Below are positions 9,198 through 17,057 of a stretch of 64,000 nt of DNA, piece after piece. Every line of letters starts with the position of its first letter. The first letter of the stretch is position 1. Source of the stretch: Nocardioides deserti (GTDB lineage: Bacteria; Actinomycetota; Actinomycetes; Propionibacteriales; Nocardioidaceae). The stretch covers positions 310,001 through 374,000 of the forward strand of contig NZ_JACMYC010000003.1 in the NCBI RefSeq assembly GCF_014266025.1. Direction: 5' to 3'. The position numbers were made by a program, and so were the translations under genes. The notes below the pieces were generated by a model, which worked only from the letters and a program-made list of their open reading frames with translations, searched no databases and was not told the DNA's origin.

Positions 9198-9213
9198 TGT
9201 GACACCGAGCACA
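9198..9213. promoter_or_regulatory. CRP/GlxR-like site in the ALDH / ferredoxin reductase divergent region
   Basis: TGTGACACCGAGCACA differs from the TGTGA-N6-TCACA consensus at one base. It lies in the 121-bp divergent region, centred 34 bp before the reductase ATG. On the minus strand a possible promoter for the aldehyde dehydrogenase operon, TTGTGC at 9209-9214 and TAAGAT at 9186-9191 with a 17-base spacer, overlaps it. The AT-rich TGATAATGAA at 9172-9181 is discussed as a shared element in the findings. Function is inferred. Confidence 0.4.
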
Positions 9214-9239
9214 AGGTCCACCAGCGGAGGGCACCTCTC

Positions 9240-10523
9240 ATGACATCACCAGCGACGCCGCGCGGGACAGCGGCCTCGGCCTCCGTGCCGACACCGGGAC
9301 ACCACGTCGTCATCGTCGGCGCGGGCCTCAGCGGCCTGCGCACCGCCGAGCGGCTCCGCCGGCTCGGCCACACCGGCCCCCTGACCCTCGTCGGCGAGGA
9401 GGCGCACGCGGCGTACGACCGCCCGCCGCTCTCCAAGGCGCTCCTGATCCAGGACGAGGAGCCCGCGGCCCCGCCCGCCCTGCGTGCGGCGGAGAAGTAC
9501 GCCGAGCTCGATCTCGACCTCCGGCTCGGCGTCCGCGCCGAGGCACTGGTCCCCGGCGAGCGGTCCGTGGTGCTGGGGGACGGCAGCCGGATCAGCTACG
9601 ACCAGCTCGTCGTCGCCACCGGCTCCCGGGCCCGGCGCGTCCCTGCGTGGGAGCACCACCCCAACGTCCACACGCTGCGGACCTTCGAGGACTGCCTGGC
9701 ACTGCGGGCCGACTTGCGCGCCGCCCGGCACCTGACCGTGGTGGGCGCCGGCGTGCTCGGCGGCGAGGTCGCCGCCGGCGGCCGCGCACTCGGCCTTGAG
9801 GTCACCCTGGTCGAGGCGCAGGCCGCGCCCCTCGAGCGGGTGCTCGGCGCAGAGCTCGGGGCCGGCGTCGCCCAGCTGCACCGCGACCACGGCGTCGACG
9901 TGCGGCTGGGCGTCGCGGTCGAGCGGCTTGGCGGCGACCACCGCGCCGAGCGCGTGGTGCTCGGCGACGGCACCGTCGTCGAGACCGACGTGGTCGTGGT
10001 GGCGATCGGTTCGGTCGCCGAGACCACCTGGCTCGCCGGCTCCGGCGTCCGACGAGCCGACGGGGTGCTCTGCAACCAGTACGGCGCCACCGCCGTGCCG
10101 GGCGTGCACGTGGTGGGTGATGCTGCCGTGATGCTTCACCCCGGCGCGACGACCCCGCTGCGCCTGGAACACTGGACCTCGGCGGGCGACACCGCCGCGG
10201 TGGTCGCGCACAACGTGCTCGCCGCTCCCGAGGAGCGCAAGCCGCTGACCGAGGTCCCCTACTTCTGGTCCGACCAGTACGACGTGAAGATCCAGGGGCT
10301 GGGCCTCCCCTCCCCCGAGGACCGGATCGACGTGGTGGCCGGCGACGTCGCGGAGCACTCCTTCCTCGCGGTGTGCAGCCGAGAGGGCCGCGTCCGCGCC
10401 GCCTTCGCCATGAGCATGCCGGCGCCGCTCGCCCGCTGCCGCAAGGCGGTCGCCGACGGCACCGCCCTCGCCGACCTGCTCGCGGCCGCCCCGTGGACCC
10501 CGAAGAAGAAGGTGAGCGCATGA
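9240..10523 (+). CDS. NAD(P)H-dependent ferredoxin reductase (P450/dioxygenase electron-chain type)
   Basis: A 427-residue FAD protein of the rubredoxin/putidaredoxin-reductase family. It has the FAD-binding GAGLSG at 27-32, the YDRPPLSK stretch typical of this family, a second dinucleotide fold with VVGAGVLGGEVA in the middle, and the late FAD contact GDAAVM. It would take electrons from NAD(P)H and reduce the ferredoxin encoded at 388-597, supplying both P450s. The stop overlaps the next start in ATGA, coupling it to the SnoaL-like gene. It is divergent from the aldehyde dehydrogenase operon and shares its regulatory region. ATG at 9240 follows GGAGGGCACCTCTC. Confidence 0.93.
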   Translation: MTSPATPRGTAASASVPTPGHHVVIVGAGLSGLRTAERLRRLGHTGPLTLVGEEAHAAYDRPPLSKALLIQDEEPAAPPALRAAEKYAELDLDLRLGVRAEALVPGERSVVLGDGSRISYDQLVVATGSRARRVPAWEHHPNVHTLRTFEDCLALRADLRAARHLTVVGAGVLGGEVAAGGRALGLEVTLVEAQAAPLERVLGAELGAGVAQLHRDHGVDVRLGVAVERLGGDHRAERVVLGDGTVVETDVVVVAIGSVAETTWLAGSGVRRADGVLCNQYGATAVPGVHVVGDAAVMLHPGATTPLRLEHWTSAGDTAAVVAHNVLAAPEERKPLTEVPYFWSDQYDVKIQGLGLPSPEDRIDVVAGDVAEHSFLAVCSREGRVRAAFAMSMPAPLARCRKAVADGTALADLLAAAPWTPKKKVSA

Positions 10524-11002
10524 CCGGCACGGCCAGCACCAGCTCCACCGACCAGCTCCTCGCCGATGCGCTCGAACGGCTCCGGCGGCTGGAGGACGCC
10601 GAGACCGCCCGCAACCACCTGCACGCCTACGCCGAGACCCTCGACGACCCGACGCCCGAGGCGGTCGCCGCGCTCTTCACCGAGGACGGCGTCCTCGAGG
10701 TGCCGGCGGGCTCGTTCGAGGGGCGGGCGGCGATTGCCGACTTCTACCGGTCCCGCCTCACCCCCGACGACGGCGACAAGCGGCACTTCCTGGTCAACCT
10801 GCGCACCCGCCACCTGCAGCCGGGCCTGGTCGAGGTGGCGTCGTACTTCGTCTTCACCAGTCGCGAGGACGCCCGGTCGGCCCTGGGCTGGGGCACCTAC
10901 ACCGACCAGGTGCGGGTCGTCGGTGGCAGCGCGCGGTTCCAGCGCAAGCGGATCACCCCCCACGTCTTCACCGACCTCGACGTCGGCTGGTCCCGCGGCT
11001 GA
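10520..11002 (+). CDS. SnoaL/NTF2-like protein, first copy
   Basis: A 160-residue protein of the SnoaL-like (cystatin-alpha/beta fold) superfamily, whose members include small hydrolases, isomerases and ring-dioxygenase beta subunits. N-terminal helices hold RNHLHAYAETLDD, then LFTEDGVLEVPAG and IADFYRS. The exact reaction cannot be read from the sequence. A similar protein is encoded at 34116-34601; both contain KRHF and LGWGTY. Translation is coupled to the ferredoxin reductase by an ATGA overlap, which suggests an auxiliary role in the P450 pathway. Its stop codon lies in the loop of a hairpin (10981-11018). Confidence 0.8.
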   Translation: MTGTASTSSTDQLLADALERLRRLEDAETARNHLHAYAETLDDPTPEAVAALFTEDGVLEVPAGSFEGRAAIADFYRSRLTPDDGDKRHFLVNLRTRHLQPGLVEVASYFVFTSREDARSALGWGTYTDQVRVVGGSARFQRKRITPHVFTDLDVGWSRG

Positions 11003-11018
11003 GCGGGGCCAGCCGACG
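10981..11018. terminator. Hairpin between convergent genes, with a stop codon in its loop
   Basis: Arms GTCGGCTGGTCCCGC (10982-10996) and GCGGGGCCAGCCGAC (11003-11017) pair over 15 bp with a single mismatch or wobble, plus an outer C-G pair. The 6-base loop GGCTGA contains the SnoaL stop codon. No T-run follows, as is common for actinobacterial terminators. It separates the SnoaL gene from the convergent P450 gene. Confidence 0.6.
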
Positions 11019-11029
11019 CCGGCGGTCAG

Positions 11030-12226
11030 TCAGGCCATCTCCCATTCCAGCGGCAGAGTAGTCAGGGACAGCTGGCCGCCGCGCTCCATGAGCTCGACGC
11101 CCTCGCGCAGCCGGTACTCCGGGATCCGCTTGTGCCACTCGCGCAGCACGAGGACGAGCTCGAGGCGCGCCAGGTGCATGCCGAGGCACCGGTGCGGGCC
11201 GAGGCCGAAGGCCAGGTGCTGGTTCACGCCGGGCCGGTCGGGGTTGTACGACTCCGGGTCCTCGAACTTGCGCGGGTCCCGGTTGGCCGAGCCGATGCCG
11301 AGCCAAGTGATGGTGCCCTGGTCGAGCCGGTGGCCGTTGATGTCGACGTCCTTGGCGGCGAGCCGACCGACCTGAAAAACTAACGGGTACATCCGCAGGC
11401 ACTCCTCCACCGCCTTCGGGATGACCGTCGGCTCGTCCACGATCCGCTGCCGGTGCTGCGGGTTCAGGGCGAGGTGGCGGTAGATGTAGCCGAGCGCGCT
11501 GCGGGTGGTGTCCAGGCCGGCCAGCATCACCGTCTTGCAGATGGTGAGGATGTCCTGATGCGGGATGGGCTCCTCATCGATCCGCGCCTCGATCAGCCGG
11601 GAGACCAGGTCCAGCTCGGGGTCCTTGGGGTGGGCGCGGCGGTCCTCGACCGTTGCGTCGAAGTATTCCTCGATCTTGGCGCTCGCCGCGGCCGCCGCCT
11701 CCTTCTCCGTGCCGATCAGGCCGCCGAAGACCGTCTCCACCCACGGCAGGAAGAAGTCGGCATCGGTGAGCGGGAGGCCCATCTGCTCGAGGAAGATCTC
11801 GGTCGGGTAGCGGATCGCGAAGTCGGCGACCAGGTCGCACGAGCCGGCGGGCTGCAGCTCGTCGAGCAGCGCGGTCACCCGCTCCAGAGCGAAAGGCTCC
11901 ATCCGCTTCACCGCCGCGGGCGAGAAGAACGGATTGATCACCTTCCGGACCTTGATGTGCTCCTCGCCGTCGAGCATGTTCGGGATGATGTCGATCTGCC
12001 GCGGCACGTTCATCGCGTTCGTGACCTCGCAGGAGAAGCCTGTGGACTGCAGTGCGGCGCGCACCTCGTCGTACCGCGTGACCATCGTGAACTCCCACGG
12101 CATGGCGTCGTTGATCAGCAACGGCCCCTCCTCCCGCTCGCGGTCGAGCAGCGCGTAGTGCTCGAGGGCGGGACGTGCCTGCATGTAGTTCGTATGGCTC
12201 ACGGGACAGCCGCTCGGGTGCGTCAT
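11030..12226 (-). CDS. Cytochrome P450 (second copy)
   Basis: A 398-residue P450 with the heme loop FGLGPHRCLG (ligand C347), AGLDTT at 236-241 and the ExxR pair E275/R278. It resembles the P450 at 599-1840 throughout, for example in FAIRYPT, IPxxDIxTIC and HKRIPEY. No ferredoxin gene is adjacent, so it probably shares the ferredoxin at 388-597 and the reductase at 9240. It is divergent from the second TRAP binding protein; the common intergenic region carries KstR-like and CRP-like boxes. A plausible minus-strand promoter is TTGTCA with TGTACT 17 bases on. The substrate may be a relative of that of the first P450. Confidence 0.94.
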   Translation of the reverse strand: MTHPSGCPVSHTNYMQARPALEHYALLDREREEGPLLINDAMPWEFTMVTRYDEVRAALQSTGFSCEVTNAMNVPRQIDIIPNMLDGEEHIKVRKVINPFFSPAAVKRMEPFALERVTALLDELQPAGSCDLVADFAIRYPTEIFLEQMGLPLTDADFFLPWVETVFGGLIGTEKEAAAAASAKIEEYFDATVEDRRAHPKDPELDLVSRLIEARIDEEPIPHQDILTICKTVMLAGLDTTRSALGYIYRHLALNPQHRQRIVDEPTVIPKAVEECLRMYPLVFQVGRLAAKDVDINGHRLDQGTITWLGIGSANRDPRKFEDPESYNPDRPGVNQHLAFGLGPHRCLGMHLARLELVLVLREWHKRIPEYRLREGVELMERGGQLSLTTLPLEWEMA

Positions 12227-12290
12227 CGGCGCCTTCTTTCGTCATGGACGGAAGCGGCAGTACACCATTGCCTGCTAATGATGACAATGG

Positions 12291-12304
12291 TACAACGTGT
12301 TATC
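12291..12304. promoter_or_regulatory. KstR-like box (AACnnGTT) at the dctP2 promoter
   Basis: TACAACGTGTTATC fits the KstR-type inverted repeat TnnAACnnGTTnnA except for the last base. It coincides with a possible plus-strand -10 (TACAAC, 12291-12296), which lies 17 bases after a -35-like TTGCCT (12268-12273). An occupied box would therefore block transcription. KstR is the TetR-family repressor of steroid catabolism in Actinobacteria; a KstR-like protein is encoded at 60045-60668, but the match is inferred. Confidence 0.45.
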
Positions 12305-12310
12305 CGTCAC
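12297..12310. promoter_or_regulatory. Degenerate CRP/GlxR-like site overlapping the KstR-like box
   Basis: GTGTTATCCGTCAC differs from GTGA-N6-TCAC at one position and overlaps the KstR-like box by 8 bases. It is centred 57 bp before the dctP2 ATG. On its own it is weak; it is listed because similar sites recur in other promoter regions of this window. Confidence 0.3.
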
Positions 12311-12360
12311 GATCTGCGCACATCCGCCGCAGAATGCCCCACCAGAGATCGAGGCTCCGC

Positions 12361-13635
12361 ATGACCTCACACCGCCCACGACATACCTGGGTGACCGCCC
12401 TCGCCCTGCTTCCCGCGCTGGGCCTGGCCGCCTGCGCCTCGGAGTCGGGCAGCGCCGCCGACAGCGGCGAGGAGGTGGAGCACGGAGCGTCGCAGGAGGA
12501 GTACGCCGAGGCCTTCGCCGACGTCGAGCCGATCGTCCTCAACACCCAGACGCCCGCGCCCAAGGGGTCCGTCACCGGCTCCTACATGGAGCTCTACCTC
12601 GACGCCGTCGAGGAGTGGTCCGGCGGCAAGATCACCTTCGATACCGCCTACTCCAACGCCATCGCGCCACCCGAGGAGATCGATGACGCGCTCCGCGACG
12701 GGCGGCTCGACCTCGGCCTCGTGCTACCGATCTACGAGCCCTCGGAGTACCCGGTGAACGCCGCGCTGATGGAGGTCTCCGTCCTCTCCGACCACGCCCC
12801 CGTGACCGGCACCCTCCAGCAGAACGCGTGGCCCAACCAGCTCGCCTTCGACACCCCCGAGGTCCTCGCCGAGTTCGAGGACCACGACATGAAGATGATG
12901 CTGCCCTTCTACACCTCGGGCTCCAATGCGCTGCTCTGCTCCGAGCCCCGGAGCGACCTGGCGGAGATCAAGGGGGCGCAGGTCAGCGCGGGCGGCGCGT
13001 CGGTCGGGGTGCAGGCGTCCGGCCTCGGTGCGAGCCCGGTCTCGGTCCAGTACACCGAGCTCTTCGAGAGCCTCGAGCGAGGCGTCATCGACTGCTCGAT
13101 GACAAGCATGAACGTCGCCGCCCTCGCCGGGATCATCGACGCCGCCCCGCACGTCACCCTCGACCCCGAGGTCGGCCTGGCCCTCTCCCCCGGCGCGATG
13201 GCGATGAGCCGGAGCACCTGGGACGAGCTGCCGCTGGTCGCCCGGCAGCTGCTCTGGGACCGACTGGACGTCTTCGTCAAGGGCAACGTCGCCGACAAGA
13301 TCTGGGAGAGCACCGCGCTGGCCTCCGACACGGTGGCCAAGGCGGGCGGCACGTTCTCGCCGCTCTCCGACGACGCCCGCGCGGCGCTGGAGGAGACCAA
13401 CGAGAAGCTGCTCGCCGAGCTCGCGGGCGCCGGCAAGGTCAGCGACGGCGAGGGTTTCGTCGTGGACGCCCGGGCGGCCGCTGACACGTGGCGCGACCTG
13501 GTCGCCGACCTCGGCTACACCGACGAGGTCGACTACAACGAGTTCGGCAGCTGGTACTCCGCCGACAAGGTCGACGCGGAGAAGTACGCCGCGGCCTTCT
13601 TCGAGGAGATCCTGCTCCCGCATCGCCCGTCCTGA
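12361..13635 (+). CDS. dctP: TRAP transporter substrate-binding lipoprotein (DctP), second copy
   Basis: A 424-residue binding protein of the TRAP family with a lipoprotein signal: a hydrophobic run from about residue 11, then LGLAAC with the anchor cysteine at C25. It shares LNTQ, EEWSGGKITF, LPIYEPSEYP and LLCSEPR with the DctP at 4144-5436 and is evidently its paralogue. No DctQ or DctM lies beside it, so it probably uses the membrane subunits at 1884-4069, giving one carrier two substrate specificities (inference). It is divergently paired with the second P450. The ATG at 12361 is preceded by GAGG. Three in-frame TGA codons follow one another at the 3' end. Confidence 0.92.
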   Translation: MTSHRPRHTWVTALALLPALGLAACASESGSAADSGEEVEHGASQEEYAEAFADVEPIVLNTQTPAPKGSVTGSYMELYLDAVEEWSGGKITFDTAYSNAIAPPEEIDDALRDGRLDLGLVLPIYEPSEYPVNAALMEVSVLSDHAPVTGTLQQNAWPNQLAFDTPEVLAEFEDHDMKMMLPFYTSGSNALLCSEPRSDLAEIKGAQVSAGGASVGVQASGLGASPVSVQYTELFESLERGVIDCSMTSMNVAALAGIIDAAPHVTLDPEVGLALSPGAMAMSRSTWDELPLVARQLLWDRLDVFVKGNVADKIWESTALASDTVAKAGGTFSPLSDDARAALEETNEKLLAELAGAGKVSDGEGFVVDARAAADTWRDLVADLGYTDEVDYNEFGSWYSADKVDAEKYAAAFFEEILLPHRPS

Positions 13636-13665
13636 CCGAGCTGACCGAGCTGACCGGCGGCGGTC

Positions 13666-13703
13666 GGCCCGGCTCCAAGGGGGCTCACCCCAGGAGCCGG
13701 GCC
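13666..13703. terminator. Hairpin between convergent genes
   Basis: GGCCCGGCTCC (13666-13676) and GGAGCCGGGCC (13693-13703) form a perfect 11-bp stem with a 16-base loop. It begins 31 bp after the dctP2 stop and reaches into the last codons of the convergent flavoprotein gene, so it could end both transcripts. Confidence 0.55.
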
Positions 13704-14806
13704 AGCTCCGCCAGGCGGCGCTCGCAGCCGGCCACGATCTCCTCGGTGATCCGTTCGGCCGAGCGCAGCTCGCCGAACGCCCCGACGACCTGGCCGACGA
13801 AGAACGACTCCAGCTCCCGGGCGCCCGGGCTGCCGGTTTCCGCCGCGCGGTCGATCTCGGCCCACGCGTCCTTGGCCAGGAGCAGCTGCTGCTGCATCGG
13901 CAGCGGTTCGGGCGCCTCCTGGCCGTCCCAGGCGTCGTGCCAGGCGCTGCGCAGCTGGCGCGCCGGCTTGCCGGTGCGAGAGCGCGACCGCACCGTGTCG
14001 GCGCTGGTCGCCTCGACGAGCTTCTGCTTGACGACCGGGGTGGTGACGTCCTCGTGGCTGTTGAGCCAGACCGAGCCGCACCATGCGCCGCTCGCCCCCA
14101 GCGCGAGCGCCGCGGCCATCTGCCGGCCGTCGGCGATCCCGCCGGCGGCCAGGACTGGGACACCGCCGGCCAGGTCCACGACCTCGGGAGTCAGCACCAT
14201 CGTCGCGATCGTGCCGGTGTGACCGCCCGCCTCGGTGCCCTGGGCGACGAGCACGTCGACGCCGAGGTCGAGCTGGGCGCGGGCGTGCTTGCCCGCGCCG
14301 ACCAGTGAGGCGACGGGGACGCCGTGCGCCCGGCCGCCGTCGAGCATGGAGCGCGGGGGCGTGCCGAGGCCGTTGGCGACCAGCGCCACCCGGTGGGCGA
14401 AGGTCACGTCGAGGATCTCGTGCACGCCCTCGGGCGAGAGCCCGCGGACGGTGTCGTCGGAGGCGCCATTGCCCCGCGTCGGGTCGGGCGCCTCGATCCC
14501 GTAGCGCGCGAGCAGCTCCTGCACGAACCGCACGTGCCGCTCCGGGATCTGCGCCCGCAGCGTGGCCAGCAGGTCGGCACCGCCCTCGGTGGCGGGCGGG
14601 ACCAGCAGGTCCACGCCGTACGGGCGACCGCCGGCCTGCTCCTCGATCCAGGCGAGCTGGGCGTCCAGCTCCTCGGGCCGGTACGGCGACGCGGCGAAGA
14701 CCCCTAGGCCACCGGCCCGGCTCACCGCCGCGACCACCCCGGGGGAGCGGCTGAAGCCGACCAGGGGGTGCCGGACGCCGACCATCTCGGTGAAGGCGGT
14801 GCGCAT
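13685..14806 (-). CDS. FMN enzyme of the nitronate monooxygenase / IpdC family
   Basis: A 373-residue TIM-barrel flavoprotein of the 2-nitropropane-dioxygenase family. It opens with VRHPLVGFSRSPGVVAAVS, and the FMN site shows AQGTEAGGHTG, then VLAAGGIADG and ALALGASGAWCG, the family's phosphate-binding segments. Members include nitronate monooxygenases and enoyl- or hydroxyacyl-CoA-acting reductases such as IpdC of steroid C/D-ring degradation. With a fused acyl-CoA dehydrogenase 9 bp upstream and a dienoyl-CoA-reductase-like enzyme divergent, an IpdC-like role on a CoA thioester is more likely than nitronate detoxification (inference). ATG at 14804-14806 after GTAGGAGGAGAGC. Confidence 0.85.
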   Translation of the reverse strand: MRTAFTEMVGVRHPLVGFSRSPGVVAAVSRAGGLGVFAASPYRPEELDAQLAWIEEQAGGRPYGVDLLVPPATEGGADLLATLRAQIPERHVRFVQELLARYGIEAPDPTRGNGASDDTVRGLSPEGVHEILDVTFAHRVALVANGLGTPPRSMLDGGRAHGVPVASLVGAGKHARAQLDLGVDVLVAQGTEAGGHTGTIATMVLTPEVVDLAGGVPVLAAGGIADGRQMAAALALGASGAWCGSVWLNSHEDVTTPVVKQKLVEATSADTVRSRSRTGKPARQLRSAWHDAWDGQEAPEPLPMQQQLLLAKDAWAEIDRAAETGSPGARELESFFVGQVVGAFGELRSAERITEEIVAGCERRLAELARLLG

Positions 14807-14815
14807 GCTCTCCTC

Positions 14816-16996
14816 CTACTCGCGGGGCAGGCCCAGCGCCCGGGCGATGATGCCGCGCTGGATGTCGTTGGTGCCGCCGCCGATCACGTACATCGGCGCC
14901 ACCCGCAGGGCGGCGTCGAAGCTGACCGCACCGGCTGGCTGAGGCGAGTCCGGGGTCCCGGGGGCCAGCGCGCCGGCCGGGCCGAGCAGCTCGATCGCGG
15001 CCTCGGCCAGCTCCTCGGCAAGCTCCCCGCTGAGCACGGCGGCGACGGGCCCGACAGTCCGGGCCTCGGTCCCTTCCATCGCGCGGGTCGCCCGGACGAC
15101 GAGCACCCGCGCAGCCTGGAGCCGGGCGGCCAGCGAGGAGAGCCGGGCCAGATCGGCCCCGGCCACCCGCTCGGGGGCTCGGCGCAGCACCGCGAGCAGC
15201 GCGTCCAGGTTGCGGCGCATGGTCGCGGCTACCCCGCCCATCACGACCCGCTCGGCGGCCAGCGCGTCGGTGATCACCCGCCACCCGCCGCCGACCTCCC
15301 CGACCCGGGCCGAATCGGGGACCCGGACGCCGTCGTAGAAGACCGTGCACGAGACCTCGCCGGAGAGCGCGACGTGCTGTTGCACCTCGATCCCCGGGGT
15401 GTCCATCGGTACCAAGAAGATCGTGATCCCGGCGTGCCGCGGCTTGGCGTCCGGGTCGGTGCGCACCGCCAGCCAGACGTGGCTGGCGGTCTGCGCGCGA
15501 GTGGTCCAGCTCTTCTGGCCGTCGATCACCCACTCGTCGCCGTCGCGGACCGCCCGGGTCCGCAGGGAGGCGAGGTCGGAGCCGGCCTCGGGCTCGGAGT
15601 AGCCAAGGCAGAAGGCCATCTGGCCCTCCCGAATCAGCGGCAGGAACGCCTCCTTCTGCTCCGGCGTCCCGTGCCGCAGCAGCGAGTGGCCCAGCAGCAT
15701 CGTCGCGCTCATCGCGCGGTCGACCGGGCCGCCGGCGTACTTGAGCTCCTCGTGCAGGACCACCTGCTCCTCGGTGCTCGCGCCGAGCCCGCCATCGGCC
15801 GCCGGCCAGCCGAGGGCGAACCAGCCGAGCCGGCTCATCTCCTCGCGCAGCCCCTCGGGGTCGGTCACCCCGTCGGTCATGTGCCGGGCGAGCAGCGCGT
15901 GCACCTCCGCGCGGAAGGCCTCGGCCCGCTCGCCCAGGTCGAGGCGAGGCAGGCCGCGCCCGTCGTGGACCAGCGCGCGGGCCACGCCGTCGCGGGCGCC
16001 GGCGGCGAGCAGGAGCTTGTCAGCGTGCACGCGGCGGAACAGCGAGGAGGCCTCGTGCTCCTCGAAGAAGCCGATCGCGCCCAGGGTGTGCTGGGCGCCG
16101 AAGCCGATGCGGGTGGCAGTGTCGACGACCAGCCGGACCGCCAGGTCGGCGGCCAGGGCGGCGTCGGCGACGACCTCGGCGTCCTCGATCGCACCGGCGC
16201 CGGCGGCCAGCGCCACCTGGACCGCCTGGTCGACCAGCGCGGTCGCAGCCATCACGTCGATCTGGGTCGCGGCGGTCCGCTGCTGGACGGCCCCGAAGGC
16301 GCCGATCGGCTTCCCGAACTGGTGCCGGACGACGGCGTGCTCGACCGCGAGCTCGTGCATCCGCGCCCCGGCCGCGACCGCCCGGGCCGCGACCGCGAGC
16401 CGCTGGGCGTCGAGCAGCGCGCGGAGCCGGGCCGGCCCGACGTCGATCTGCGCGACCGGGTCGCCGGTGGCGACCCGGACCCAGGGCGGGACGGCGAGCC
16501 CCTCCTCGGGGGTCGTGCCGGTGACCGGGCGCAGCTCGCCGCGGCCGGCCACGGCGTCGAGCACCAGGAGGTGCGTGGCGTGCTGGGCGCCCTCGAGGGG
16601 GCCGTGCCCGCCGTCCGCATCGGGACCGACCTCGGAGACCACGACCCACAGCCCGCCCTCGCCGACTTGCGCGGCCAGCTCGTCGGGCAGCACCTGGGTG
16701 GCGACGTACGCGTCGGCGAGCGGGAGCGGGCACGCCCGCCGACCGAGCTCCCGGGACGCGGCGACCAGGAAGGCCAGCGCACCCTCGGGGCCGAGCTCGA
16801 ACCAGCCCTGCTCGGCGGCCGCCTCGTGCAGCTTCAGGAGGTCGCCGGTGGGCGCCGCGACGGCGTCGGGCCACAGCCCCGCACCGGCGCTGCCCAACGT
16901 GCCGGCGACCGAGGCGGCGAAGTCGCGCATGGCCTCCTGCTCGGCGCCGTTCCCGCTGCCCCCGGACCGTTGACTTCCTGAACGCGTCTCGTACAT
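14816..16996 (-). CDS. Fused two-domain acyl-CoA dehydrogenase (FadE34 type)
   Basis: Two acyl-CoA-dehydrogenase units in one chain of about 726 residues, nearly twice the usual length. The first half is divergent (for example RELGRRACPLPLADAY and TRIGFGAQHTLGAIG). The second half, from about residue 330, is canonical: LGYSEPEAGSDLASLRTRA, WVIDGQKSWTT and GGGTNDIQRGIIARALGLP. Steroid-degrading Actinobacteria have heteromeric FadE pairs and fused forms such as FadE34, acting on branched or ring-bearing acyl-CoAs; this looks like the fused form. Starts at ATG 16996 or 17002 are both possible; 16996 is used because the predicted promoter would make it essentially leaderless. TAG stop, 9 bp before the flavoprotein gene. 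Confidence 0.9.
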   Translation of the reverse strand: MYETRSGSQRSGGSGNGAEQEAMRDFAASVAGTLGSAGAGLWPDAVAAPTGDLLKLHEAAAEQGWFELGPEGALAFLVAASRELGRRACPLPLADAYVATQVLPDELAAQVGEGGLWVVVSEVGPDADGGHGPLEGAQHATHLLVLDAVAGRGELRPVTGTTPEEGLAVPPWVRVATGDPVAQIDVGPARLRALLDAQRLAVAARAVAAGARMHELAVEHAVVRHQFGKPIGAFGAVQQRTAATQIDVMAATALVDQAVQVALAAGAGAIEDAEVVADAALAADLAVRLVVDTATRIGFGAQHTLGAIGFFEEHEASSLFRRVHADKLLLAAGARDGVARALVHDGRGLPRLDLGERAEAFRAEVHALLARHMTDGVTDPEGLREEMSRLGWFALGWPAADGGLGASTEEQVVLHEELKYAGGPVDRAMSATMLLGHSLLRHGTPEQKEAFLPLIREGQMAFCLGYSEPEAGSDLASLRTRAVRDGDEWVIDGQKSWTTRAQTASHVWLAVRTDPDAKPRHAGITIFLVPMDTPGIEVQQHVALSGEVSCTVFYDGVRVPDSARVGEVGGGWRVITDALAAERVVMGGVAATMRRNLDALLAVLRRAPERVAGADLARLSSLAARLQAARVLVVRATRAMEGTEARTVGPVAAVLSGELAEELAEAAIELLGPAGALAPGTPDSPQPAGAVSFDAALRVAPMYVIGGGTNDIQRGIIARALGLPRE

Positions 16997-17004
16997 GATC
17001 ATAG

Positions 17005-17034
17005 ATAGTGGGCGTCGTCACGCGCCGCTGTCAA
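17005..17034 (-). promoter_or_regulatory. Predicted promoter of the fused acyl-CoA dehydrogenase, probably leaderless
   Basis: On the minus strand TTGACA (17029-17034) and CACTAT (17005-17010) are separated by 18 bases. Transcription would begin about 7 bases later, near 16998, practically on the ATG at 16996. No ribosome site precedes the start. Leaderless mRNAs are common in Actinobacteria. The perfect palindrome ATGATCAT spans 16995-17002. Predicted from sequence only. Confidence 0.45.
17008..17021. promoter_or_regulatory. Degenerate CRP/GlxR-like site between the FadE and TetR genes
   Basis: GTGGGCGTCGTCAC matches GTGA-N6-TCAC except for one base. It lies inside the predicted promoter spacer, where a bound protein would compete with RNA polymerase. 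Weak on its own. Confidence 0.25.
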
Positions 17035-17057
17035 CACCGTCCGAGCAGGAGGACCCG

